From: Rhabdochlamydiaceae bacterium
GTDB taxonomy: Bacteria > Chlamydiota > Chlamydiia > Chlamydiales > Rhabdochlamydiaceae
Length of the DNA: 64,000 nt
NCBI GenBank assembly: GCA_019752555.1
Contig: JAIELY010000012.1
Span: 35,834-99,833, forward strand
Direction of reading: 5' to 3'
The translations under genes and the position numbers were made by a program. This document shows, piece after piece, positions 41,569 to 49,840 of this stretch; within the stretch, counting starts at the first letter, position 1; the number at the start of each line of letters is the position of its first letter. The notes beneath the pieces are model-generated. The model was given only the letters and a program-made list of their open reading frames with translations, ran no database searches and was not told the origin of the DNA.

Positions 41569-43401
41569 TCACCATCGGGGCTCAGTTGGAACAATATGAA
41601 CACCATCTTTAGCATAGTGGATTTTCCCCCAATTTGTAGCGATTTTTTCACCCGTATCAAAACGAACAGAATAACCAATAAATTCTCCAAAATCCACAAT
41701 TTCCTGATATCCAGGCGTGCCAGGTAAATGATTGTGTGCTTTAATTCCTTTACCACAAAAATCATTTACAAGTTTTTGAGGATCTGGATGCATTAAAATG
41801 CTTTTATTTTTTCCGGAAAAATTTTTGTGAGTCTGAATATGCTTTCCTTGTTTATCCCATTGAATTTTCAAATTTGCACCGCTAAGAATCTCTTGCCGCG
41901 CTTGAACTCTTCTTATAGATTCCAGCTTAATCAATGCACGATTCTTTTCACTTATTCTCAAGGCTTCAAAAGTGATAAGGGCATCTGCTCTTTTAAAATT
42001 TCTATACAGTTTTACCGCTTTGGCAACTCCAGAACCAGCAAAAACATCAATGCCGTACTTTCCGATAATCTTTCCAATGATTTCTCCTCTTAGTCCACTT
42101 TCGAGCTGATCCCAATCTTCAAATAGGCCCTTAAGCTCTGGAATCAGTTTTAACATTGCCTTTTGCGGAGTGTTTTCTCGAAGGTACTGAATACAGGCTT
42201 GCGCAGACTGAACTAACTCGACTGATGTTTGCACAGGGTCTTGTGAAAAAGCCCACAAACCATGCCCAATTCCATGAACAGAAGAAAGTAAGGAGGGAAT
42301 AAATTCAATACTGCCTTGAGCACCACCCGCTAAAATTCCCTTGGCCATGCCTCTTGAAAAAGAAATAATATCCACTGAAGCGCTCTTCATTGAACAAGGT
42401 CTAATTCCAGACGTTAAATAATCATTCAGAGATAAATCGAACTCTCCAGCTTCGTAATACGCGACAGCACGTTCAAAAAAAGCCTCTTTATTATTTGGAT
42501 TCTTCTTAATGGCCTCGCTAAGCGATTCAATTGCAGAATTGTATGCTCCAACTTCAGACTCTAACACCCCTTTGTAAAAATATGCCTCTGCAGGTAAAGA
42601 ATTTTCTTCGCCTTCAATTTCGACAAAATTTAAATAATTTGACACATCGAAAAAAGCATCATCAAAATAACCATCCTGAAAATTCAATAATCCTCGGCAA
42701 TAAAGTGACCCCACCCAGCCGTGATTTTCAACACACTGATTAAATATCAAACGATAAATAGCATCTATTCTAGCTTTAGCGGCTATAAAATCATCCAATC
42801 GCCTTGAATGCTCATGGGTTTCTTTACCAAGTGTACACAGCTCTAAGTCAATGCTAGCTTGCAGGAGTGGGATTTCCTCTAGATTTAAATTAGAAGCGAT
42901 TTTTCTCTTATAATTTTCAATATTTCTCCATCTTTCATTCTGAAAAAAATCAAAAGAAAAAATAAGATCGGCAAAAACAGTCTGAATAAAGGCGTTAGTT
43001 TCCAAATAATGCAACAGATTCGTTTCCAAAAACTCAGAACTTATGAAAGGTAACTCTCCCGACCGTTTATCACGTGAAAAATGAAATTCACTTACGAAAA
43101 AATCTGTTTCTTCTTCATCCTCCTCAAGCAAATCAACATTTCGATTATAAGCAGCTTCATAGTAAATTTCCCAATTTTCTCCACTTAGAACCTGGTCATA
43201 AAGCTCACCATATTCCCCGTCCGCAGAAGAAACCTCAGTTCTTTCCTCCAAAAAGTCGATCTTTTGCAAGCATTTCAATAGAGTATTGCCTACTGCCTCA
43301 ACATCTGGATCAGAGTCACTTCCACAGCCGTAAGGACAAACCAACTCAGCAAAAACTGGAGAAGATATGGAAAATAACAGAAGAAAAAGACATAATTGCA
43401 T
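41569..43401 (-). CDS. Exported TPR protein with toxin-50-like C-terminal domain
   Basis: A 610-residue polymorphic-toxin-like protein. Signal peptide 1-18 (LFLLLFSISSPVFA) is followed by a helical region, TPR-like repeats at about 270-345 (AEAYFYKGVLESEVGAYNSA, NKEAFFERAVAYYEAGEFDL), a hydrophobic/glycine stretch near 350-380 and a C-terminal domain 513-610: QGKHIQTHKNF, DPQKLVNDFCGKG, EIVDFGEFIGYSV, KIHYAKDGVHIVP. The last blocks match bacterial toxin 50 (Ntox50), a predicted RNase tip of contact-dependent or phage-derived toxins. Sec export in a chlamydia-like organism suggests release to host or competitor. Immunity gene follows directly. Confidence 0.8.
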   Translation of the reverse strand: MQLCLFLLLFSISSPVFAELVCPYGCGSDSDPDVEAVGNTLLKCLQKIDFLEERTEVSSADGEYGELYDQVLSGENWEIYYEAAYNRNVDLLEEDEEETDFFVSEFHFSRDKRSGELPFISSEFLETNLLHYLETNAFIQTVFADLIFSFDFFQNERWRNIENYKRKIASNLNLEEIPLLQASIDLELCTLGKETHEHSRRLDDFIAAKARIDAIYRLIFNQCVENHGWVGSLYCRGLLNFQDGYFDDAFFDVSNYLNFVEIEGEENSLPAEAYFYKGVLESEVGAYNSAIESLSEAIKKNPNNKEAFFERAVAYYEAGEFDLSLNDYLTSGIRPCSMKSASVDIISFSRGMAKGILAGGAQGSIEFIPSLLSSVHGIGHGLWAFSQDPVQTSVELVQSAQACIQYLRENTPQKAMLKLIPELKGLFEDWDQLESGLRGEIIGKIIGKYGIDVFAGSGVAKAVKLYRNFKRADALITFEALRISEKNRALIKLESIRRVQARQEILSGANLKIQWDKQGKHIQTHKNFSGKNKSILMHPDPQKLVNDFCGKGIKAHNHLPGTPGYQEIVDFGEFIGYSVRFDTGEKIATNWGKIHYAKDGVHIVPTEPRW

Positions 43402-43505
43402 CGTGTTAGGCTCTTGTGTTGTTTCCCATCTTTTCTAAATAATGTGAAATGGTTTAACAAAAAAAATATTTTTTTCAGAACCTCAAAATGCTATAAGTTA
43501 GAAAT

Positions 43506-45314
43506 ATGGCAAAAAAATACGATGAAAGCACAGTTCAGTCTCTAGACGCCCTTGCCCACATTCGGCTGCGTTCCGGGATGTATATAGGTCGTTTGGGCGA
43601 TGGTTCGCATCCGGATGATGGGATCTATGTCATGATCAAAGAGGTCATAGATAACGCCATTGACGAATTCATCATGGGTCACGGAAAGAAGGTTGAGATC
43701 ACATTAAATGATAAAACCTCAACCGTTTCTATCCGCGACTACGGCCGAGGCATCCCTCTTGGAAAAGTCATCGAATGCGTCAGTAAAATCAATACAGGCG
43801 CAAAATATAATGACGATGTATTCCAATTTTCTGTCGGCCTTAACGGCGTGGGGACAAAAGCTGTCAATGCACTTTCAAAGCATTTTATTGTGAGAAGCAC
43901 TCGAGAGGGAGAATTTGTTGAAGCTCGATTTTCCCAAGGAATCCTCAAAGATAAGAAAAAAGGAAAGACGAATGAGCCTGATGGAACTTGGGTTGAATTC
44001 ACTCCAGATACAGAAATCTTCAAAAAATTCACCTTTCATAATGCTCTTATCTTAAAACGTCTATGGCATTACGCCTATCTCAACCGGGGACTTACCCTTC
44101 TTTTCAACGATCAGAAGATTTATTCAGAAAACGGTCTTTTAGATCTATTAAATGAAGAAGTAAAGGAAGATCGCCTCTACGAACCCCTCCATTATCGGGG
44201 CAAGACGATCGAAATGGCTTTTCTTCACTCTTCCAATTACGGGGAGGCTTACTTTTCCTTTGTGAATGGACAATACACTCAAGATGGGGGAACCCACCTC
44301 TCGGCCTTTAAAGAAGGGATTCTAAAAGGAGTCAATGAATATACGAAAAAAAGCTTTCAAGGCATTGATGTCCGCGAGGGGATTGTCGGCGCTATTCTCG
44401 TAAAAGTCAAAGATCCTGTCTTTGAATCTCAAACAAAAAATAAACTCTCGAATAACGAAATCCGCGGAGCCATTGTTCAAGAAGTTAAAGACGCAGTCCA
44501 AGACTTGCTCTATAAAAATGAAGAGGTCGCAAAAAAAATTGTCGATCGGATCCTTTTTAATGAAAAATTAAGAAAAGAACTGGCAGCGGTAAAAAAAGAA
44601 GCCAAAGAAAAGCAGAAAAAAATCTCCTTTAAAATTCCTAAGCTCCGCGACTGCAAATATCACTTTGGCGATGGATCCAAAGAAGGTCAAAATTCTGTCA
44701 TTTTCTTGACAGAAGGAGAATCTGCATCTGCCTCGATTGTGATGACTCGCGACCCCTTTACACAAGCCGTCTTTTCCCTAAGGGGAAAGCCGATGAACGT
44801 GCATGGGATGAAGCTTGAGCTGCTGTATAAGAATGAAGAGATGTATAACTTGATGTCTGCACTCAACATCGAAGAGGACTTGGGTAATCTGCGTTATGGA
44901 AAAATTATCCTAGCTACCGATGCAGATGTCGATGGGATGCACATCCGAAACCTGCTCATCACCTTCTTTTTAACTTATTTTGAAGGGCTCGTCCTCAATG
45001 GACATTTGCATATCCTCGAAACTCCGCTGTTCAAGGTAAGAAACAAGGAAAAAACTCTTTATTGCTATTCAGAAGAAGAAAAAAATAAAGCGATCAGCGA
45101 ACTTAAAAGAGGGATTGAAATCACTCGTTTTAAAGGGCTAGGAGAAATCTCTCCTGATGAATTTAAACAGTTCATCGCAAAAGACATCCGTCTTCAACCG
45201 GTTCTCATTCAAAACCTATCCGACATCAAGCCAACCCTCGAATTTTACATGGGAAAGAACACTCCGGCTCGAAAAACATTCATCATGGAAAACCTTGTGA
45301 GCGAAAATGGATGA
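43506..45314 (+). CDS. parE: DNA topoisomerase IV-like subunit B
   Basis: A 602-residue type IIA topoisomerase ATPase subunit: GHKL ATPase with EVIDNAIDEFIMG and DYGRGIPLG, transducer with SVGLNGVGTKAVNALS, and TOPRIM with LTEGESASASIV and ATDADVDGMHIRNLL. It is shorter than GyrB, as in the second GyrB-like paralogue of Chlamydiae, usually called ParE. With ParC it should decatenate or relax DNA. Its stop overlaps parC by 8 bp. Start ATG 43506. Confidence 0.93.
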   Translation: MAKKYDESTVQSLDALAHIRLRSGMYIGRLGDGSHPDDGIYVMIKEVIDNAIDEFIMGHGKKVEITLNDKTSTVSIRDYGRGIPLGKVIECVSKINTGAKYNDDVFQFSVGLNGVGTKAVNALSKHFIVRSTREGEFVEARFSQGILKDKKKGKTNEPDGTWVEFTPDTEIFKKFTFHNALILKRLWHYAYLNRGLTLLFNDQKIYSENGLLDLLNEEVKEDRLYEPLHYRGKTIEMAFLHSSNYGEAYFSFVNGQYTQDGGTHLSAFKEGILKGVNEYTKKSFQGIDVREGIVGAILVKVKDPVFESQTKNKLSNNEIRGAIVQEVKDAVQDLLYKNEEVAKKIVDRILFNEKLRKELAAVKKEAKEKQKKISFKIPKLRDCKYHFGDGSKEGQNSVIFLTEGESASASIVMTRDPFTQAVFSLRGKPMNVHGMKLELLYKNEEMYNLMSALNIEEDLGNLRYGKIILATDADVDGMHIRNLLITFFLTYFEGLVLNGHLHILETPLFKVRNKEKTLYCYSEEEKNKAISELKRGIEITRFKGLGEISPDEFKQFIAKDIRLQPVLIQNLSDIKPTLEFYMGKNTPARKTFIMENLVSENG

Positions 45315-47205
45315 TCTCAAAGAACAAATGAAGGATCATTTCCTTCAATATGCCTCCTATGTCATCCTCGATAGGGCCATTCCCAATGTGATCGACGGTC
45401 TTAAACCTGTACAACGGCGCATCCTCGAGATTTTATACCGACAAAATGATGATAAACTCCATAAAGTTGCTAACGTCGTCGGACAAACTATGCAGCTGCA
45501 TCCTCACGGGGATGCTCCCATCTATGAAGCGCTCATCACTCTTGCCAATAAAGGCTTTTTACTAGACAGACAGGGGAACTTTGGAAACATTTATACGGGA
45601 GATCCTTCTGCTGCCGCCCGTTATATAGAAACACGCCTTTCTCCTCTTGCCAAAGAAACGCTGTTTAATCCCGATATCACAGACAAACTCCCTTCTTATG
45701 ATGGGAGAAATTTCGAACCTGTAGCCCTTCCCGCAAAGATTCCCCTCCTATTGATGCAAGGCGTCGATGGGATCGCTGTCGGCATGGCAACTCATATCCT
45801 TCCACATAACTTCACTGAGCTTCTTGAAGCTCAGATCGCTCATCTCGAAGGGTACAACTTCAAAATCTTCCCCGACTTCCCGACGGGCGGAATCATGGAC
45901 AAAAGCCAGTACGATAAGGGACGGGGCAAAATTAAGCTAAGGGCCAAAATTGAAATCAAGGACGCCAAAACGCTTGTCATCCGTGAAATTTGCTATGGCA
46001 CCACGACAGAGAGCCTTATCCGTTCGATTGATGAAGCTGCCAAAAGGGGAAAAATCAAGATCGAAGCGATCAACGATTACACCGCAAGAGATGTCGAAAT
46101 CGAAATCAAACTCCCGCGGGGTCAATATGCAGAAGAACTTTTGGATGCTCTCTACGGATTTACAGAATGTGAGGTTTCTTTAAACTCCCAGATCATTGTC
46201 ATTAAGGACAACCATCCATGGGAAACCGACGTCCATGAGATCCTTATCTACAACACAACTAAGCTAGTCGAGTACCTTAAAAGAGAACTCGAAATCGAAA
46301 AAGAGCGGCTTCTAGAAAAAATCTTCTATAAAACACTAGAGCGCATTTTCATTGAAGAGCGTCTCTATAAAAAAATCGAAACACTTAAAACTCTCGAAGC
46401 CATCTACTCGACCCTAGAAAACGCTTTTAAACCTTTTAGAAAAAAGCTTCTAAGGGAACCTACTCACGACGATTTGGAAAAACTGCTCCAAATCCCCATT
46501 CGCAGGATTTCACAGTTTGATATCGATAAAAACAAAGAAGAGATCGCGCTCCTTCAAGAACACTTACGCTCTGTAGAAAAACACTTGCGCAATGTCAAAA
46601 AATACGCAATTGACTACCTCAAAAAGCTAATCCTCAAATACGGGCAAGACTTCCCTAGAAAAACCCGTATTAAAGCCATCGAAGAGATCGACCGAAGATC
46701 GATTGAAACCAAAGAAATCAAAGTGGGATTTGATCCTCAAACCGGATACGCTGGAACAAAAGTGCTAGGTCCCATCCGTTTGACCTGTACTAACTTTGAT
46801 AAACTCCTCATCTTCAGCAAAGACGGCACATATAAAGTCACCCACATCCCCGAAAAACAGTATTTCGAAAATGCTGTCTGGGCAGAAATTGCCGATAAGA
46901 AAACAATCCTCAATGTCGTCTACAAAGACAACAAGACAGGACAAGCCTGGGCCAAACGCTTTATCGTCGAGAAATTCATCCTAGATAAGCTCTACCGCTT
47001 CATTGAGGAAGATGCAGAACTTGTGCACATCTCTACAAACCCAAAAGCCGTAGTTGAGCTCCATTTTGTTCCGGGAAGTCGAGACAAAACTAAAAGCCTC
47101 CTCTTTGCATTAAAACAAGTTCCCTTAAAAGGAGTCCATACCCGCGGCATCCGAATTGCTACACAAAAAATCAAAAAAATTCTATCAGGAATAGCTGATA
47201 ATTAA
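45307..47205 (+). CDS. parC: DNA topoisomerase IV-like subunit A
   Basis: A 632-residue breakage-reunion subunit: LDRAIPNVIDGLKPVQRRIL, HPHGDAPIYEAL and the catalytic Tyr 106 in AARYIETRLSP. The C-terminal DNA-wrapping region is short compared with GyrA and lacks an obvious GyrA box, consistent with topoisomerase IV. It partners ParE, with which it overlaps by 8 bp. The 236 bp after it (47206-47441) are very AT-rich with no gene visible. Confidence 0.93.
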   Translation: MDDLKEQMKDHFLQYASYVILDRAIPNVIDGLKPVQRRILEILYRQNDDKLHKVANVVGQTMQLHPHGDAPIYEALITLANKGFLLDRQGNFGNIYTGDPSAAARYIETRLSPLAKETLFNPDITDKLPSYDGRNFEPVALPAKIPLLLMQGVDGIAVGMATHILPHNFTELLEAQIAHLEGYNFKIFPDFPTGGIMDKSQYDKGRGKIKLRAKIEIKDAKTLVIREICYGTTTESLIRSIDEAAKRGKIKIEAINDYTARDVEIEIKLPRGQYAEELLDALYGFTECEVSLNSQIIVIKDNHPWETDVHEILIYNTTKLVEYLKRELEIEKERLLEKIFYKTLERIFIEERLYKKIETLKTLEAIYSTLENAFKPFRKKLLREPTHDDLEKLLQIPIRRISQFDIDKNKEEIALLQEHLRSVEKHLRNVKKYAIDYLKKLILKYGQDFPRKTRIKAIEEIDRRSIETKEIKVGFDPQTGYAGTKVLGPIRLTCTNFDKLLIFSKDGTYKVTHIPEKQYFENAVWAEIADKKTILNVVYKDNKTGQAWAKRFIVEKFILDKLYRFIEEDAELVHISTNPKAVVELHFVPGSRDKTKSLLFALKQVPLKGVHTRGIRIATQKIKKILSGIADN

Positions 47206-47441
47206 TTTACCTCTTAATTGAATCTAAAGACATTTTCTAAATGACCTCTTCAGCATCTAACTAAGCTGCTTCCACTACACACATAAACTCTTAATCATCA
47301 AAAGATTAACTCCCAATTAGAGCAAACACATTAAATTATATGAAAGATATATTTTAAATAAAATAAACACTTGAATTAAAAACCAACATTAACTACAATT
47401 ATTTATTAATAAAAATAACAAAACCAAAAAAGAGAATAATT

Positions 47442-48584
47442 ATGGCATCATCAAGCAGTTGCTCTACTTCCTCCCCCTGTGTACCCCCCAGAAGCTATCC
47501 ATTCAGTAGCTATCCATTAGAACTTGAAAAAGAAAGTCAAGAAGTTATAGCGCACTTTAAATCGCTCATGGAAATAAACCAAGAATTCAAAAAGTTAATA
47601 GAAGAAAGGACTGCTGAAAATTATCTGGGTTTTATTACTCAGGGTATACTTAAACGACCTCTCTGGATCTCCCCCACAGGCGATTGTTATCCCATATTTT
47701 TGGATCGGGTCATCGCAGAATCCAAAGGGGGAGATAAAAAGTGGGTTTGTGCTCTCGATCTAACAAAGAAAAAAGTAAGAGCTCTTGGAATGATCAAAGA
47801 AGCCCTTCCTTTTGGCCCCAGGAAACCGAATGCCTGGCATGAATATCTCGTGGTTACCGAATATAAGATCGGTCCAAAATGCCATGGCTTTCATAGCACT
47901 CAGGAACTGAGTTTCTCTCACCCTCGTAATACAAAATTGTGCACGTCTTATATTCTTCAAGCAAAGTATGATCAAGACTTAGCTCAATTCTTAGATATGG
48001 AAAGAAGAAAATACATCACGGACAGGCCAATGCTAAAACGAATTGCAGAGGATGTAACTGTGCGCCTGATCACAGAAGTTGCTCGATTAAATGAGAAAGG
48101 AATCATTCATAGAGATATTAAGCCAGATAATTTTCTTGTAAAAGGAACAAAAACAGGCACATATAAATTGAAAGTAACAGACTTGGAATTTGCACACAAA
48201 CCAGGTGTGTCTAGTAGATCCGTCGGCACTAGAGAGTGTGTGTCTCCTCAATATGCGAGTCAAATCCTTAGCCGCCCGCAACATGGACCGTTCACAGTTA
48301 GTGCTCTTAACGAAGGATGGGCGCTTGGAATAACAATTCTCAAAATACGAACCGCTTTTGGACTAAATAAGAAAATTGATTTAATCTTCGATAGAACACT
48401 ACCTACACGCAAAATATTTGAGAACATTTGTTCGCTATTTGATAGACCTGATTGGCTCTATCCCTCAGAACCTGAAGATCCATATGAACAAGTCATGTGG
48501 CATTTGTTGCGTGTATCAGAAATGGAACGATGGTCTCCACAGAAAGCTCATGCATACATCGCTCCATTCGCTTTGCCTTCTTGA
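47442..48584 (+). CDS. Eukaryote-like protein kinase with altered DFG
   Basis: A 380-residue kinase-fold protein. The catalytic loop is intact (IIHRDIKPDNFLV, D225 and N230), but the magnesium motif is DLE (247-249) instead of DFG, and the activation segment reads GTRECVSPQYAS in place of GTxxYxAPE. I see no clear P-loop; a candidate Lys lies in the KKKVRALGMIKEA region near 110-122. The N terminus is Ser/Cys/Pro-rich (MASSSSCSTSSPCVPPRSYP) as in type III effectors. It could be an active or pseudo-kinase effector. The AT-rich upstream region may hold its promoter. Confidence 0.8.
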   Translation: MASSSSCSTSSPCVPPRSYPFSSYPLELEKESQEVIAHFKSLMEINQEFKKLIEERTAENYLGFITQGILKRPLWISPTGDCYPIFLDRVIAESKGGDKKWVCALDLTKKKVRALGMIKEALPFGPRKPNAWHEYLVVTEYKIGPKCHGFHSTQELSFSHPRNTKLCTSYILQAKYDQDLAQFLDMERRKYITDRPMLKRIAEDVTVRLITEVARLNEKGIIHRDIKPDNFLVKGTKTGTYKLKVTDLEFAHKPGVSSRSVGTRECVSPQYASQILSRPQHGPFTVSALNEGWALGITILKIRTAFGLNKKIDLIFDRTLPTRKIFENICSLFDRPDWLYPSEPEDPYEQVMWHLLRVSEMERWSPQKAHAYIAPFALPS

Positions 48585-48640
48585 GGTTAAGAACTTTATT
48601 TTCTTTAGGATAGAGTTTTAGGAGTTCATTTCCAAGAAAC

Positions 48641-48662
48641 AGGCTGGAAAATTATCCAGCCT
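48641..48662. terminator. Hairpin after kinase gene
   Basis: An 8-bp perfect stem aggctgga/tccagcct with 6-base loop, 57 bp after the kinase stop. No U-run follows on the plus strand, so it may be a weak terminator or an RNA-stability hairpin. Confidence 0.45.
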
Positions 48663-48710
48663 CTAAGACTTCGTTGCGCATAATTTCAAAATCAAATACA
48701 TATAAAAAAA

Positions 48711-49265
48711 ATGCCTCAACTGCGGTCTTCTATGACAAATGCCAATAGAAACAACACGTCTTTAAAACCAAAAGATGCAAGTACACCCTGTAACCCACTC
48801 TTGCACCCTTTTCCCCCTCTCTTGGCATTTCTCACTTTTGCCATAGGATGCACAGCGATCGATGCAAAAGAGATTCAACAGGATTATCCAGCGCTTGTCA
48901 TAGAGCAAGTTGTCGAACAAGCCAAAAAAAACACAAACTGGAAAACAGCTCTTGCTACGGCAAAACATGAACAAGTTGTCTTCATGAACATTTCTCCTGT
49001 AACAAATCCAAAAAACGAAATTGGGCTTGAAGTACATGCTTTTGATCAAGTTATTTTAGTCGTTCAGGGGGAAGGAAAAGCTGTTCTCAACGGAAAAATA
49101 GCGACTGTTAAAGAGGGCGACATGATTTTTGTCCCAGAAGGCATCTCTCATAACCTCATCAACACAGATAAAAAAAAGGAACTCAAAATCATTAGCTTTT
49201 ATTCTGATAGAGATATTCCCAAAGATGCAGCATATAAAAAGAAAGCAGATCAACCAGAAGATTAA
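48711..49265 (+). CDS. Cupin-domain protein, possibly lipoprotein
   Basis: A 184-residue protein whose C-terminal half is a single cupin barrel (EVHAFDQVILVVQGEGKAVL, VKEGDMIFVPEGISHNLIN). Residues ~30-47 are hydrophobic and end FAIGC, a possible lipobox, but the 30-residue N-terminal extension is unusual for a signal; a start at ATG 48732 shortens it. Only part of the usual His/Glu metal set is evident (EVHAFDQ, SHN). Likely periplasmic; ligand unknown. Confidence 0.75.
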   Translation: MPQLRSSMTNANRNNTSLKPKDASTPCNPLLHPFPPLLAFLTFAIGCTAIDAKEIQQDYPALVIEQVVEQAKKNTNWKTALATAKHEQVVFMNISPVTNPKNEIGLEVHAFDQVILVVQGEGKAVLNGKIATVKEGDMIFVPEGISHNLINTDKKKELKIISFYSDRDIPKDAAYKKKADQPED

Positions 49266-49294
49266 CTTTATCCGCATATTCTCAGGACTCTCCC

Positions 49295-49774
49295 ATGGTT
49301 AACCCAATCAAAAGCCGTTTTCCTACCTTATTAGAAAATACTCCTAAAAAAAAACCGGTTAAAGAAGTGGATCTACGCGTGAAGAAAGCGGCAAAAAAAA
49401 CCAAATCCTCCCCTTCTCAAAAAACAAATCGCTCGGTTCAAGCCTCTTTGAAAATTGCTGCAAAAGAGGCTAGCTTAGCTGCAGGAAAGGCCTCGCGCGC
49501 GATTGCCCGTCAAAGTGCGCAAGCAACACAAAAAGCCGGCATAAAAGCTCAAAAAGCAGCTTTTCTCGCTCAAAGAGCCCACATGGCACAGCAAGCAGCA
49601 GCTGCAAAACGGGCGCGCGCAGAAGAAAAAGCAAAAAAAGAAGCAGAAAAAGCAGCAAAAATGCAATCGGGTTTACGCCGAGATTCCAATGCTAAAGAGG
49701 ATGATGAGGGCAAGGGAAGCAAGCGCGATAAAAAGCGTAAAAAACGCCCAGTCAAAAAGAAAAAAAACTCTTAA
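49295..49774 (+). CDS. Lys/Ala-rich histone-like protein
   Basis: A 159-residue, extremely basic protein made of Lys, Ala, Arg and Gln: a central helical region (AAKEASLAAGKASRAIARQS, QKAAFLAQRAHMAQQAAAAK) and a C-terminal KKRKKRPVKKKK tail. Composition resembles chlamydial histone H1-like proteins, and DNA or RNA binding is likely, but the alignment is low-complexity and a nucleoid role is an inference. ATG 49295 lies 29 bp after the cupin gene. Confidence 0.7.
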   Translation: MVNPIKSRFPTLLENTPKKKPVKEVDLRVKKAAKKTKSSPSQKTNRSVQASLKIAAKEASLAAGKASRAIARQSAQATQKAGIKAQKAAFLAQRAHMAQQAAAAKRARAEEKAKKEAEKAAKMQSGLRRDSNAKEDDEGKGSKRDKKRKKRPVKKKKNS

Positions 49775-49840
49775 ATTTTTGTTTGAGAAAATCTAAAATC
49801 CCAGCTTAAAATGCCCGTTCATTTTACAGAGGGCAAATTC

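Noticed and set aside
43405..43430. Third copy of the ctagtgttgtttcc repeat
   Set aside because: Only a partial, inexact match (gtgttgtttccc) before the toxin gene; could be chance.
49470..49755. Minus-strand open frames rich in Leu/Cys/Phe
   Set aside because: They are mirror images of the Lys/Ala-rich histone-like gene; no ribosome sites.
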